Source: Bacteroidaceae bacterium (GTDB lineage: Bacteria; Bacteroidota; Bacteroidia; Bacteroidales; Bacteroidaceae). Taken from it: a stretch of DNA of 36,427 nucleotides. How positions within the stretch are numbered: position 1 is the stretch's first letter; each line of letters starts with the position of its first letter. Below, piece after piece: positions 1 through 22,749 of this stretch. The DNA lies in NCBI GenBank assembly GCA_024398515.1, contig JAKSIZ010000025.1, forward strand, positions 1-36,427. The letters are read 5' to 3'. Under the pieces are notes generated by a model. That model saw only the letters and a list, made by a program, of their open reading frames with translations, searched no databases and was not told the DNA's origin. The position numbers and the translations under genes are program-made.

Positions 1-344
1 CAGGCACTGAAATCGAAACCGCTATCGCGCAGTTCAGTGACTGAATCTTCATATATGGCTCTGTCGTATATCAGCATTTGTGGCAGTCTCGGGAAGAAGA
101 AATTCTTTTTTCTTGGTCGGTCGTTGAGTAGATAATCCAGCGGTTTGCTTTCGCGAAGCTGCACATGTTCCACTTCAATAGGTTTGAAAATCTCATAAAA
201 CCTGGCATTCAAAGCCCAGTCTCGAAACCATATAATACGTAAATCAATACCATCATTACGGCAGATATTATATGCTGAGGCAACAGAAAACATTCTGTTA
301 GCCAAGCCACCAACAGGGACTAAAGTCAACTTTTCACGTTTCAT
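1..344 (-). CDS. Glycosyltransferase-like protein, partial (C-terminus off the left edge)
   Basis: The frame is open from an ATG at 344-342 to the window edge, giving about 114 N-terminal residues. The start MKREKLTLVPVGGLANRMFS resembles the GGLxNxM/L nucleotide-sugar-binding loop at the N-terminus of fucosyltransferase-like enzymes (GT11/GT23-like), where the loop is normally followed by an 'ASAYxxC' helix as seen here. There is no signal peptide, which fits a cytoplasmic enzyme acting on lipid-linked sugars. The start lies 3 bp after the acyltransferase stop, so the two genes are very probably co-transcribed and belong to a surface-polysaccharide module running off the window. The exact family is uncertain because the catalytic C-terminal half is missing. 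Confidence 0.6.
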   Translation of the reverse strand, partial: MKREKLTLVPVGGLANRMFSVASAYNICRNDGIDLRIIWFRDWALNARFYEIFKPIEVEHVQLRESKPLDYLLNDRPRKKNFFFPRLPQMLIYDRAIYEDSVTELRDSGFDFSA

Positions 345-347
345 AAC

Positions 348-1427
348 CTATCTCCCAAATATGTATTTCTTCAAGAATGGCGATATTCGCAGTATGTTTG
401 ATGTAACGAGACAAAGCCCTATAACAAGGAAAGCAATAATCAGTGCAAGGGCAATTTCTATTGTGAAATTGTGTCTGTGAGCATCAAAGAAGTCTCCTAT
501 CATTGGCAAAGTCGGTAGGAAGAGATAGTGCATGAGATAGACATCAAGCGTGCGAGTACCTACATACTGTAATGAACGGCCAACCCATGTCTGTTTTGTA
601 AAATGCTCCTGATAGTAACGGAACGTGAGGAAGACTATGGTCATCAGCGAGTACATGGCAAATGTCTTGGTGATAAGTGCCCATTGATGATGCAGATAGT
701 GCAATTTCAGATACTCAATCGACGCGAATGTTGCAAGCACTATGATGGCAAGAATAAAGCCTTTACGGTCGTAAAGCTTTTCGACTTTGTCCCAATAACG
801 ATGCACGATGTTCCCATAGATAAAGAAGTGGAAGTATTTCATTGCCTGAATGAGACTGGTATCGTTCAGCCATCCGCTATATGCAACCTTTCTGCCGTCT
901 GCCCATTCGAAGTAGCTCGGCATATAGCATGTGGCATAGACGCCTATGGAAATCAGCCACAGTATGCAGATAGGCAGGAACGTGAGTGTCTTGAAGCGAT
1001 GCTCGATAAATTCGAAAATGTAGTATATGATGAACATATACAGCAACGCAATGGTGAACCAATACCCTCCCTTAACAGGTGAATGTAGCCACTCCATACA
1101 ACTGCTGCCCATCGTACGTGGATGGAATAGCATTAAGGCAACGCAAAAGAATACTATGGTCGGGATTATTTGTATTCTCACTTTCTTGCCCACAAGCTTG
1201 GTAAAATTGCCGAAACTCCAAACCGTGCTTGCCTTATATACGAGGAAACCACTGATGAAGAAGAACAACGGCATACGGAACAATGTCAGCAATGGCATTG
1301 TCGAAGACCAACTAAACGCTTGCCTGAAACTTAAAATTTGCACATGATTGGCAACAACGAGAATCATTGTAAACCCTCGCATAGCATCTATCCATTCTAT
1401 CCTTTTCTTACCCGTTGCTTCACTCAT
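348..1427 (-). CDS. Acyltransferase family 3 integral membrane protein
   Basis: A 359-residue protein, almost wholly hydrophobic, with roughly ten predicted membrane segments. The N-terminus has the acyltransferase-3 signature: W12-I-D-A-M-R17-G followed by a first helix ending in N27-H28, the conserved Arg and His of this family (OafA/WecH/NodX type). Such proteins move acyl groups, usually O-acetyl, onto polysaccharide sugars or other periplasmic acceptors. The start codon overlaps the end of the upstream glycosyltransferase gene by 8 bp and the next gene starts 3 bp after its stop, so it belongs to the glycan module. O-acetylation of a surface glycan is the likely role; the acceptor cannot be told from sequence. 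Confidence 0.85.
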   Translation of the reverse strand: MSEATGKKRIEWIDAMRGFTMILVVANHVQILSFRQAFSWSSTMPLLTLFRMPLFFFISGFLVYKASTVWSFGNFTKLVGKKVRIQIIPTIVFFCVALMLFHPRTMGSSCMEWLHSPVKGGYWFTIALLYMFIIYYIFEFIEHRFKTLTFLPICILWLISIGVYATCYMPSYFEWADGRKVAYSGWLNDTSLIQAMKYFHFFIYGNIVHRYWDKVEKLYDRKGFILAIIVLATFASIEYLKLHYLHHQWALITKTFAMYSLMTIVFLTFRYYQEHFTKQTWVGRSLQYVGTRTLDVYLMHYLFLPTLPMIGDFFDAHRHNFTIEIALALIIAFLVIGLCLVTSNILRISPFLKKYIFGR

Positions 1428-2637
1428 TGTTATGCAGTTTATAATATAATGATATGTATCGCTTTGCTATAATTGATTCAGAATATCTTTCGTACACATT
1501 TTCTCTTAGTTTCTCCCTTGAGATTGCCTCCTGTCCATCAGCCAGTGCCCATTGTATTCCTTCAACAAGACTTTCTATGGAGAGGTATTCGGCAAGATAA
1601 CCATTGTCTTTGTGTCGGATGATATCTGCCTGTCCACTATTGTTCCACGACACAGGTATGCACCCACATGCCTGTGCTTCGATGAGTGTTTGTCCAAAAG
1701 TTTCATAATATGATGACGAGACAACAACATCCGATGCTGAATAGAGACTATTAAGTTGCGAACCGTCAACAATTCCGAAATATGTATATGATATTGGAAG
1801 TTGCGCAAAAAACATTTTCCTGTCCGACTTAATATTGCCGAAAAGTACAAGGTGTAACTTGTCCTTGTAGCTTTCCTCTGTCCGCAGTAATTGCTGCAAT
1901 GCTTCAGCCAATAAGCCAAAGCCTTTTATCGGATCGTCAAGTTTGGCAGCACCAAAAATCAATATCTTTTTGTTTGGCAAGCCTAACTCCTTTCGGCTTT
2001 CTGCTTTGTCTTTCATTGAAAACTGCGAAAATGATATTGTATTCGGGATTACTGTTATCGGTTTTTCTTTCAACAATGCGCTACGTTCGGCTTTGTCAGC
2101 AAGCCACGTACTTACAGCAACAATGCTCACGCGCGCGTTCCTTATTATATTGTTTTTAGCATAGAACACTTTTTTCGATAGGTCATAATCAGAAGGGTGG
2201 CACAAGAATCTACAGTTTTTACATTCTTCTTCGTATGCCTTACAAGTGTATGCATGATGGCAGATGCCTGTGCAATACCACATATCGTGCATGGTGATGA
2301 CGATGGGTTTGCCGCTTTTGAAAATCTTTTCCAAGCCTTTCAGCGAAAGAAAACCTTGGTTTATCCAGTGCAAATGTATGATGTCGGCTTGGCGAAAGAC
2401 CTTTGTCTTTGTTATATCGATGCCTGCATTTGCTATCGAAACGGCAAAAAGATTCTTGCGGGAGAAATGATTATGCGCCCAAATTACAAAGCGTTCCCAA
2501 TAGAATGCAGGCAACTTACGCCTTCGTGTCAGCATCTGTGCATCCACGCCCTCTTTGCATAGTGCATTCATCAGTCGGCTTGCAGCAATGGCAGCACCGC
2601 CCTGATGGGATGAAGTATTTACAATCAATACACGCAT
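1420..2637 (-). CDS. Glycosyltransferase family 4 (group 1)
   Basis: A 405-residue GT-B fold glycosyltransferase. The N-terminus [16 protein letters not shown] is the usual first strand and glycine-rich loop. Near residue 310, ETFGQTLIE is the EX7E motif that binds the sugar nucleotide, followed by GCIPVSWNNSGQADII. A cysteine cluster at about residues 125-147 (C-x3-C-x5-C-x5-C-x2-C-x3-C, after HDMWY) is typical of a subset of Bacteroidota GT4 enzymes. The frame can be opened one codon earlier with GTG, but the ATG at 2637 is preferred. It overlaps the mutS stop by one base (TGATG), so translation is probably coupled. Its stop overlaps the membrane acyltransferase start by 8 bp. The donor and acceptor sugars are unknown. 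Confidence 0.9.
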   Translation of the reverse strand: MRVLIVNTSSHQGGAAIAASRLMNALCKEGVDAQMLTRRRKLPAFYWERFVIWAHNHFSRKNLFAVSIANAGIDITKTKVFRQADIIHLHWINQGFLSLKGLEKIFKSGKPIVITMHDMWYCTGICHHAYTCKAYEEECKNCRFLCHPSDYDLSKKVFYAKNNIIRNARVSIVAVSTWLADKAERSALLKEKPITVIPNTISFSQFSMKDKAESRKELGLPNKKILIFGAAKLDDPIKGFGLLAEALQQLLRTEESYKDKLHLVLFGNIKSDRKMFFAQLPISYTYFGIVDGSQLNSLYSASDVVVSSSYYETFGQTLIEAQACGCIPVSWNNSGQADIIRHKDNGYLAEYLSIESLVEGIQWALADGQEAISREKLRENVYERYSESIIAKRYISLYYKLHNNE

Positions 2638-5264
2638 CACTTCCCTTTCAGTATTCGTTTTATGTCGTTCAACTTGTTGAGTGCTTCGACTGGCGTGAGG
2701 TTATTGATGTCAAGTCCAAGTATTTCATCGCGTATCTGACTCAGCACAGGGTCGTCAAGTTGGAAGAAACTCAACTCTACCCCACTGCGTTTCTCGCCTA
2801 TTTCCTTTATCGGTTTGCTCACTCTGCCTTCCTTGGCATTGCTGTCCTCAAGTTGTCGCAATATCTCGTTTGCACGTTTTACTACGCTCCGAGGCATTCC
2901 GGCAATCTGTGCCACGTGAATACCAAACGAATGTTCCGACCCGCCACGTTCCAATTTGCGCAGGAAGATGACCTTTCCGCCCAGTTCCTTCACGCTTACA
3001 TTATAGTTGCGTATGCGCTTGAAACTCTTTTCCATCTCGTTCAGTTCGTGGTAGTGTGTGGCAAAGAGTGTACGTGCACGTGCCCTTGGCTGTTCGTGCA
3101 GATACTCTACAATTGCCCAGGCTATTGATATTCCGTCGTATGTGCTTGTGCCTCGACCGAGTTCGTCGAACAATACAAGACTTCGGGTTGACACATTATT
3201 TAATATATTGGAAGCCTCGCTCATCTCTACCATGAACGTTGATTCGCCCACGGATATATTGTCCGATGCACCGACACGGGTGAATATCTTGTCAACCATT
3301 CCCACTCTTGCGCTCTCAGCAGGAACGAAACATCCCATCTGTGCCATGAGTACGATGAGTGCTGTCTGGCGCAACAATGCCGACTTACCTGCCATGTTAG
3401 GACCGGTAATGATGATTATCTGCTGCTTCTCCGTGTCGAGATATACGTCATTAGGCACGTATGCCTCGTCCAAAGGCAACTGTTTCTCTATCACAGGATG
3501 CCGTCCTTGTTTGATGTCGAGAACATCAGTCTCGTCTATCACAGGGCGTATATATCCATTCTGCTGCGCTATGTTTGCAAAGGAATGAAGGCAATCAATG
3601 TTTGCCACGAGCGATGCATCTTGCTGAATCGACGTTACAAACTGGCTCATATCAGCAATCAACTCGCCGTACAGCCGCGTTTCAATTGCTATCATCTTGT
3701 CTTCTGCACCGAGAATCTTCTCTTCGTATTCCTTCAGTTCCTGGGTTATATAGCGTTCAGCCTGCACAAGTGTCTGCTTTCTTATCCATTCCTGCGGCAC
3801 GAGGTCTTTGTATGTGTTGCGCACTTCGAGGTAATAACCATAGACATTGTTGAATCCAATCTTCAGACTTGTTATGCCTGTACGCTCGGTTTCACGCTGC
3901 TGCAACTCAAGAAGGAATTGTTTTCCGTTACGACTTATGTTGCGCAGTTCGTCGAGTTCTGCGTTATAACCGTCGCGAATCACGCCTCCCTTGTTCACTA
4001 ACAGCGGTGTGTCGGCAGCAATCTCACGCTCTATCCTGTCGCAAAGTTCCTCACAACATTCCAATTTGTTGCCGTAGCCTTGTATGTTTTCTTCCTCTGC
4101 CTGCAGGCAAGCATCCTTTACTGGGCGCAGGGCACGCAGTGCATTCTTGAGTTGAAGAACCTCACGAGGCGACACTCTGCCCACTGCAACCTTCGAGATT
4201 ATGCGTTCAAGGTCGCCGACAAGACGGAAATTCTCGTCGATAACCTCACGAAATTCCGGATGGCGGAAGAAGTATTCTACCATGTCAAGACGCGAATTTA
4301 TAGCATCTACGTTCTTCAACGGGAATAGAATCCAACGGTGAAGCAGTCGTCCGCCCATAGGTGTGACGGTCTTGTCGATGATGTCGAGCAGCGAACTTCC
4401 GTCGCCATTCATCGGCTGGACAAGTTCAAGGTTGCGCACGGTGAAGCGATCAAGTCGCACAAATCTGTCTTCTTCTATGCGTGAGAGAACGTTGATGTGC
4501 GAAATATGGGTGTGTTGCGTTATCTCAAGATACTGCAACACGACGCCACTTGCAATGATTCCGTTGGTGAGATGTTCCACGCCAAAGCCTTTCAGGTTCT
4601 TTATGCCGAAGTGTTTCAGCAGTTTTTCGCGCGATGCCTGTTCGGTAAAATACCAGTCGTCGAGTTCATAGACGCAGTATTTGTTGCCAAATATGCGTTC
4701 AAACTGACTGCGTTTGCTCTTGTCGTAGAGCACTTCCTTCGGCGAGAAGTTCGCAAGAAGCTTGTCAACATAGTCGTATGTGCCCTCGGCAGTAAGGAAT
4801 TCGCCGGTCGAAATATCGAGAAAAGCAACTCCACACGCTGCTTTCCCAAAGTGTACGGCTGCGAGGAAATTGTTTTCCTTGTGGTTAAGCACATTGTCGC
4901 TTATGGTTACTCCAGGCGTGACGAGTTCGGTTATTCCACGCTTTACGAGCGTCTTTGTCAGCTTCGGGTCTTCGAGTTGATCGCAGATTGCCACCCTCCT
5001 ACCTGCTCGGATTAGCTTTGGCAGGTAGGTGTCCAGGGCATGATGAGGGAAGCCTGCCATCGCTGTCGTCTGCGACTGCGACGTTCCGCCATTGCTCCGA
5101 CGGGTGAGAGTGATGCCAAGAATCTCGGCTGCAATCACCGCATCGTCGCAATATGTTTCGTAAAAATCACCGCAACGAAACAGCAACAACGCATCAGGAT
5201 GCTTCTCCTTCAGCGTGAAGAACTGCTTCATCATTGGCGTAAGGGCTTCCTTTTCTTTTGCCAT
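2637..5264 (-). CDS. mutS: DNA mismatch repair protein MutS
   Basis: An 875-residue MutS1 protein, which recognises mismatches and starts methyl-independent or methyl-directed repair with MutL. The mismatch-reading motif F34-Y-E36 lies in the N-terminal domain. The ATPase has Walker A GPNMAGKS at about 619-626, the STFMVEM loop after it, Walker [13 protein letters not shown] at about 694-705, and the ATHYHEL switch histidine. The C-terminal tail ends in [10 protein letters not shown], the helix-turn-helix dimer segment. The frame runs 34 codons further upstream, but that part crosses a 13 bp inverted repeat and the pepD 3' end, so [10 protein letters not shown] at 5264 is chosen. It lies 58 bp after pepD and is probably in the same operon. 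Its stop overlaps the glycosyltransferase start. Confidence 0.97.
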   Translation of the reverse strand: MAKEKEALTPMMKQFFTLKEKHPDALLLFRCGDFYETYCDDAVIAAEILGITLTRRSNGGTSQSQTTAMAGFPHHALDTYLPKLIRAGRRVAICDQLEDPKLTKTLVKRGITELVTPGVTISDNVLNHKENNFLAAVHFGKAACGVAFLDISTGEFLTAEGTYDYVDKLLANFSPKEVLYDKSKRSQFERIFGNKYCVYELDDWYFTEQASREKLLKHFGIKNLKGFGVEHLTNGIIASGVVLQYLEITQHTHISHINVLSRIEEDRFVRLDRFTVRNLELVQPMNGDGSSLLDIIDKTVTPMGGRLLHRWILFPLKNVDAINSRLDMVEYFFRHPEFREVIDENFRLVGDLERIISKVAVGRVSPREVLQLKNALRALRPVKDACLQAEEENIQGYGNKLECCEELCDRIEREIAADTPLLVNKGGVIRDGYNAELDELRNISRNGKQFLLELQQRETERTGITSLKIGFNNVYGYYLEVRNTYKDLVPQEWIRKQTLVQAERYITQELKEYEEKILGAEDKMIAIETRLYGELIADMSQFVTSIQQDASLVANIDCLHSFANIAQQNGYIRPVIDETDVLDIKQGRHPVIEKQLPLDEAYVPNDVYLDTEKQQIIIITGPNMAGKSALLRQTALIVLMAQMGCFVPAESARVGMVDKIFTRVGASDNISVGESTFMVEMSEASNILNNVSTRSLVLFDELGRGTSTYDGISIAWAIVEYLHEQPRARARTLFATHYHELNEMEKSFKRIRNYNVSVKELGGKVIFLRKLERGGSEHSFGIHVAQIAGMPRSVVKRANEILRQLEDSNAKEGRVSKPIKEIGEKRSGVELSFFQLDDPVLSQIRDEILGLDINNLTPVEALNKLNDIKRILKGK

Positions 5265-5279
5265 ATTTTTCTTTTTTCT

Positions 5280-5317
5280 ATAGTGGCTATAGCTTCTATG
5301 TTGCCTATAGCCACTAT
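5280..5317. repeat. Inverted repeat between pepD and mutS
   Basis: Perfect 13 bp arms (ATAGTGGCTATAG at 5280-5292 and its complement at 5305-5317) flank a 12 nt loop, filling most of the 58 bp gap. In the direction of transcription (minus) the stem is followed by an A-rich, not U-rich, tract, so it is not a normal intrinsic terminator for pepD. It could stabilise the pepD 3' end, adjust mutS expression, or stop antisense transcription, since a T-run follows it on the plus strand. Confidence 0.7.
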
Positions 5318-5322
5318 CCTTT

Positions 5323-6783
5323 TTACTTCTTAGGGATATTCTTAAGTATCTCGCAGATATAATCAAACGACTTTCCTACCGACGGAATATAGCAACGCTC
5401 GCTTGGAGTATGAGGTGAAAGGAGCGTCGGACCTATTGATGCCATGTCCATCTCTGGGTATTTAGGGCCGATGATGCCGCATTCCAAACCTGCATGTACC
5501 ACAAGAACCTTTGCCTCTTCGCCATACATCTTCTTATAGACGTCGCACATCAGTGCTACGAATGGCGAACTTGTGTTTGGCTGCCAACCGCTGTAACCAC
5601 CTGTAAGGCTCACTTTCATGCCTGCCATTGAGTATGATGCCACGAGTTCGTTGCACAGATATTCCTTCACACTGTCCGTTGCGCTGCGTGCAAGCATGGC
5701 TACTTCTGCCTTGCCACCACCTATATTAATAATAGAAAGGTTGACTGAAGTCTCAACGATTGAAGGTATTGTAGGGATGTAGCGAAGCACTCCGTCGCGT
5801 GCAGCCATCACTGCATTGACAAGGTTCACGCCTATTTCCTCAGGTATTCCAGCCGCTGGCACGTCGCACTTGACGAGTGAAAGCGTCACCGCCGACTTTT
5901 CAATGTCCTTGTATTCATTGCGGAAAGTTGCCTCGCAAGCCTTTACTGTCTCCACGAGCAAAGCCTCGTCTTCGGCATCAGCAACGATAAGCGCCTTTCC
6001 ACTGCGCGGTATGGCGTTGCGCATATTGCCTCCTGTCCACGTGCATAGTTGCATATCGTGCTTGCAAACGAGTTCAAACAATACGCGTGCAATGAGTTTG
6101 TTTGCGTTGGCACGGCCTTCGTTTATCTCTAAACCAGAGTGACCGCCGAGCAGACCGTCAATCTCTATGCTGTAAGCCACCATGCCTTCGGCGTCGATAG
6201 GTTCTTCCTGATATTCAAGCGTGGCGTTAATGTCCATGCCACCTGCACATCCGATTGTTATCTCGCCTTCGGTCTCGGAGTCGATATTGAGCAGATATTT
6301 GCCCGTGAGTTCGTCGCTCTTCAGTGCAAAGGCACCGAACATGCCTGTCTCCTCGTCCTTAGTGATGAGCACTTCTAATGGTCCGTGGGCTATCGACTTG
6401 TCGGCAATGACAGCCATGGCGAAAGCCACTCCCATGCCGTCGTCAGCGCCGAGGGTTGTATCCTTTGCCTTTACCCAGTCGCCGTCGATCCATGTCTCTA
6501 TAGGATCGGTCTCGAAGTTGTGCTGCTTAGTGTCGAGTTTCTGCGGCACCATGTCCATGTGAGCCTGAAGGACTACACACTCGCGGTCCTCGTATCCAGG
6601 CGTTGCGGCAACCTTCATCACCACGTTGCCAGCCTCGTCGATAAGTGCCTCGGCACCGTTGTCCTTTGCAAACTGTACAAGGAAGTTAGCTACTGCCTCA
6701 GTGTGTCCTGACGGACGAGGTATCTGTGTCAATGCGTAAAAGCTGTTCCATACGCCAGCCGGTTTCAAATCTTTGATTGTCAT
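5323..6783 (-). CDS. pepD: Aminoacyl-histidine dipeptidase PepD (M20 family)
   Basis: A 486-residue cytosolic dipeptidase that hydrolyses Xaa-His and other dipeptides such as carnosine, giving free amino acids. The full M20 two-zinc site is visible: H75-x-D77 ([10 protein letters not shown]), bridging D114 or D115 (GADDGMG), the general-base pair E144-E145 ([11 protein letters not shown]), D168 (NIDSE) and H458 (SPHTPSE). The length matches the PepD family. No signal peptide. The start at 6783 follows a good TAnnTTTG promoter element within 45 bp. It is the first gene of the leftward run that continues with mutS and the glycan genes. Confidence 0.96.
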   Translation of the reverse strand: MTIKDLKPAGVWNSFYALTQIPRPSGHTEAVANFLVQFAKDNGAEALIDEAGNVVMKVAATPGYEDRECVVLQAHMDMVPQKLDTKQHNFETDPIETWIDGDWVKAKDTTLGADDGMGVAFAMAVIADKSIAHGPLEVLITKDEETGMFGAFALKSDELTGKYLLNIDSETEGEITIGCAGGMDINATLEYQEEPIDAEGMVAYSIEIDGLLGGHSGLEINEGRANANKLIARVLFELVCKHDMQLCTWTGGNMRNAIPRSGKALIVADAEDEALLVETVKACEATFRNEYKDIEKSAVTLSLVKCDVPAAGIPEEIGVNLVNAVMAARDGVLRYIPTIPSIVETSVNLSIINIGGGKAEVAMLARSATDSVKEYLCNELVASYSMAGMKVSLTGGYSGWQPNTSSPFVALMCDVYKKMYGEEAKVLVVHAGLECGIIGPKYPEMDMASIGPTLLSPHTPSERCYIPSVGKSFDYICEILKNIPKK

Positions 6784-6817
6784 ATTAACGTCATTTTTTA
6801 GGTTTTCAACAATAGCG

Positions 6818-6848
6818 CAAAGTTACAACTTTTCCGCCAAACACGAAA
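6818..6848 (-). promoter_or_regulatory. Bacteroidota-type promoter for pepD
   Basis: On the minus strand TAACTTTG (6825-6818) fits the -7 consensus TAnnTTTG. Nineteen bases upstream is TTTC (6848-6845), one base off the -33 TTTG element. The predicted transcript would start near 6811 and leave a leader of about 28 nt before the pepD ATG. Confidence 0.6.
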
Positions 6849-6906
6849 GCATTTGGCAAATTATTTTGTATTTCGGCGTGGGGTGAGCGTTTGGGCGGGA
6901 AAGGTC

Positions 6907-7005
6907 GAACGCTTAGGTTGTTCAAACATTGCAGCAATGTTCAGCTCAACATTGTAGCAATGTTGACTCCAACATTGCAGCAATGTTTTTCAAGGTTAAG
7001 CGTTC
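6907..7005. repeat. Triple-palindrome array 1 (core AACATTGCAGCAATGTT)
   Basis: Three 17 bp dyads lie at 6925-6941, 6948-6964 (one C-to-T change) and 6971-6987, separated by 6 bp spacers with an exact 23 bp pitch. A 9 bp inverted repeat (GAACGCTTA at 6907-6915, TAAGCGTTC at 6997-7005) encloses them symmetrically: its centre and the centre of the middle dyad both fall at 6956. The right tail GTTAAGCGTTC (6995-7005) begins 7 bp after the last dyad. The array sits between the giant gene's terminator and the pepD promoter. Function unknown; see the matching arrays at 25634 and 32437. Confidence 0.9.
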
Positions 7006-7056
7006 AACTTCGAAATTTCGACTTCCCGAGTTCTCGAAAGCAAGCGTTTAAGGAAC

Positions 7057-7098
7057 AAAAAAAGCCCAGTGAAATGCTTTCGCAAATCACTGGGCTTT
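7057..7098 (-). terminator. Intrinsic terminator of the giant repeat-protein gene
   Basis: Perfect 12 bp arms (AAAGCCCAGTGA at 7061-7072 and its complement at 7087-7098) with a 14 nt loop. Read on the minus strand, the stem is followed directly by seven T residues. It starts 30 bp after the stop of the giant gene. Confidence 0.92.
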
Positions 7099-7127
7099 GG
7101 AGTATTCATTGCGGCGAGTGCCGGTAG

Positions 7128-21635
<14,508 letters not shown>

Positions 21636-21664
21636 TTTGTTTTTATCTTTTTTCGTTGTTTTTT

Positions 21665-21940
21665 TCACTTAAACAAGTCTGAATGCGTACCTGTGTTGAC
21701 CATCAATAGCGTCAGTTCTTCGTCATTCTGTTCCCAGACTAACAACCAATCGCTTTTAATATGGCATTCCCATTGCCCTTGACGGTTGCCATGCAAAACA
21801 TGTGGCCTGTATTCTTTTGGAAGTTTTCCATCACGAACAAGAATAGATATTACCCTTTGCATCATGGACAAGTCCAGTCCTTTTCTTTGACATAGTTTAA
21901 TATCTTTTCTGAACTGTGATGAATACCTCAACCTATACAT
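21665..21940 (-). CDS. Type II toxin, YafQ/RelE-family mRNA interferase
   Basis: A 91-residue RelE-fold protein. The residues that form the YafQ active site line up well: H50, H60, D64, H86 and F90 here, against H50, H63, D67, H87 and F91 in the E. coli protein, including the diagnostic C-terminal TGTHSDLF. YafQ cuts mRNA in the ribosomal A site, so this is a probable growth-arresting translation inhibitor. The start codon overlaps the antitoxin stop by one base (TAATG). Its own stop is only 29 bp before the ATG of the giant gene, which has no visible promoter of its own in that gap. Confidence 0.93.
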   Translation of the reverse strand: MYRLRYSSQFRKDIKLCQRKGLDLSMMQRVISILVRDGKLPKEYRPHVLHGNRQGQWECHIKSDWLLVWEQNDEELTLLMVNTGTHSDLFK

Positions 21941-22188
21941 TATCCCAATATTTGCTTAAACATATCTTCAACACTCTCTGCTTCATAGATTCTGCCATGT
22001 TCTATATCGTCCATCGCAGCCTTATATGATTTTGAATTTAATATCTTTTGTTCCATACTTTCTTTCTTCACTTTGACACTGCAAACTCCTTTCATCAGTT
22101 TCAGTGCTTGTTTTATCTTATTTACCATAGACTTGTCGTCAATGGAAACTATCAGTTCTGTAGTTGGTAATACAATTGATGTATTCAT
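21940..22188 (-). CDS. Type II antitoxin partner of the YafQ-like toxin
   Basis: An 82-residue acidic-tailed protein directly upstream of, and overlapping by one base, the YafQ-like toxin, the normal antitoxin-first order. The C-terminal half (SYKAAMDDIEHGRIYEAESVEDMFKQILG, from about residue 54) matches the toxin-wrapping segment common in Bacteroidota antitoxins of this type. The N-terminal 40 residues (LPTTELIVSIDDKSMVNKI) do not show a clear ribbon-helix-helix and could be a different dimer or DNA-binding fold. Such antitoxins usually repress their own operon, but I could not find a convincing operator or promoter in the 95 bp before the REP element. Confidence 0.85.
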   Translation of the reverse strand: MNTSIVLPTTELIVSIDDKSMVNKIKQALKLMKGVCSVKVKKESMEQKILNSKSYKAAMDDIEHGRIYEAESVEDMFKQILG

Positions 22189-22283
22189 ATATATTCTTTT
22201 AATCTATTACATTTTTACTTCGTTTTCTACTGTTATATCGTGAGATAGTCTTTTCTATTGTTGTGATGAGCAATCTTGCATAC

Positions 22284-22371
22284 GCCCTGAAAGGGCAATC
22301 ACGCAGTGCTCATAGCCCAGGGCAACACCCTGGGTATTTGTGAATAGATGCTTTATGCGCCCTGTAAGGGC
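22284..22371. repeat. REP-like palindrome cluster, left flank of the RAYT remnant
   Basis: In order: REP palindrome GCCCTGAAAGGGC (22284-22296), a larger hairpin CCCAGGGCAACACCCTGGG (22316-22334), and a second REP palindrome GCCCTGTAAGGGC (22359-22371). The same three elements occur in mirror order on the other side of the transposase remnant. These are the Bacteroidota repeats usually found with RAYT genes. Confidence 0.88.
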
Positions 22372-22378
22372 AAAAGCA

Positions 22379-22617
22379 TTAATCATTGAACACATAACGC
22401 TCATCATATTCTATACCATATAATTTCTTGACAATAACATCAAAGCATGAACATGGTCATCAACACCACCCACACGAATCGTTTGGCAACCTGTTCCATT
22501 TACCAATTGTCCAAGATATGCGTGAAGACGATTTAAATCATCTTCTTTTATCTTTGGGCACGTTGACTTTATATGAAAGATAACGTGCAGATATATTTTG
22601 CATAATGACTGCGACAT
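22379..22617 (-). pseudogene. RAYT (REP-associated tyrosine transposase), internally deleted remnant
   Basis: The open frame encodes 68 residues: the N-terminus MSQSLCKIYLHVIFHIK, then GGVDDHVHALMLLSRN with the metal-binding H55-x-H57 of Y1-family transposases, ending in a stop at 22411. In another frame the sequence continues straight into KLYGIEYDERYVFND and a stop at 22379, which is the usual C-terminus of RAYT proteins. Intact family members are about 150 residues, so roughly 70 internal residues, including the catalytic tyrosine, are missing and the ends are out of frame. The protein cannot be active. Flanking REP palindromes show it is an old REP-RAYT unit that could only have moved with help from another copy. 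Confidence 0.85.
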
Positions 22618-22632
22618 TGATATATTGCTTTT

Positions 22633-22723
22633 GCCCTTACAGGGCGTTATTTGTTTTTATTACTTATACCCAAGGCGCCGCTTCGCTTGCCGTTGGGCTT
22701 TGAGATTACTGCCCTTTCAGGGC
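22633..22723. repeat. REP-like palindrome cluster, right flank of the RAYT remnant
   Basis: In order: GCCCTTACAGGGC (22633-22645), a bulged hairpin CCCAAGGC...GCCGTTGGG (22669-22697), and GCCCTTTCAGGGC (22711-22723). The inner palindrome is the exact reverse complement of the inner left one, and the outer of the outer left one. The outer copy lies 26 bp after the fimbrillin stop codon, so it may also act as that gene's 3' hairpin. Confidence 0.88.
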
Positions 22724-22749
22724 GTTTATTTGTTCTTGTTTCTATTCTT

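Noticed and set aside
5265-5366. N-terminal extension of MutS to 5366
   Set aside because: The extra 34 residues overlap the pepD 3' end and read through the inverted repeat; the family start fits the ATG at 5264.
21636-21668. GTG start of the giant protein at 21668
   Set aside because: It would put 11 Lys/Thr-rich residues before an otherwise normal signal peptide and overlap the toxin stop; the ATG at 21635 fits better.
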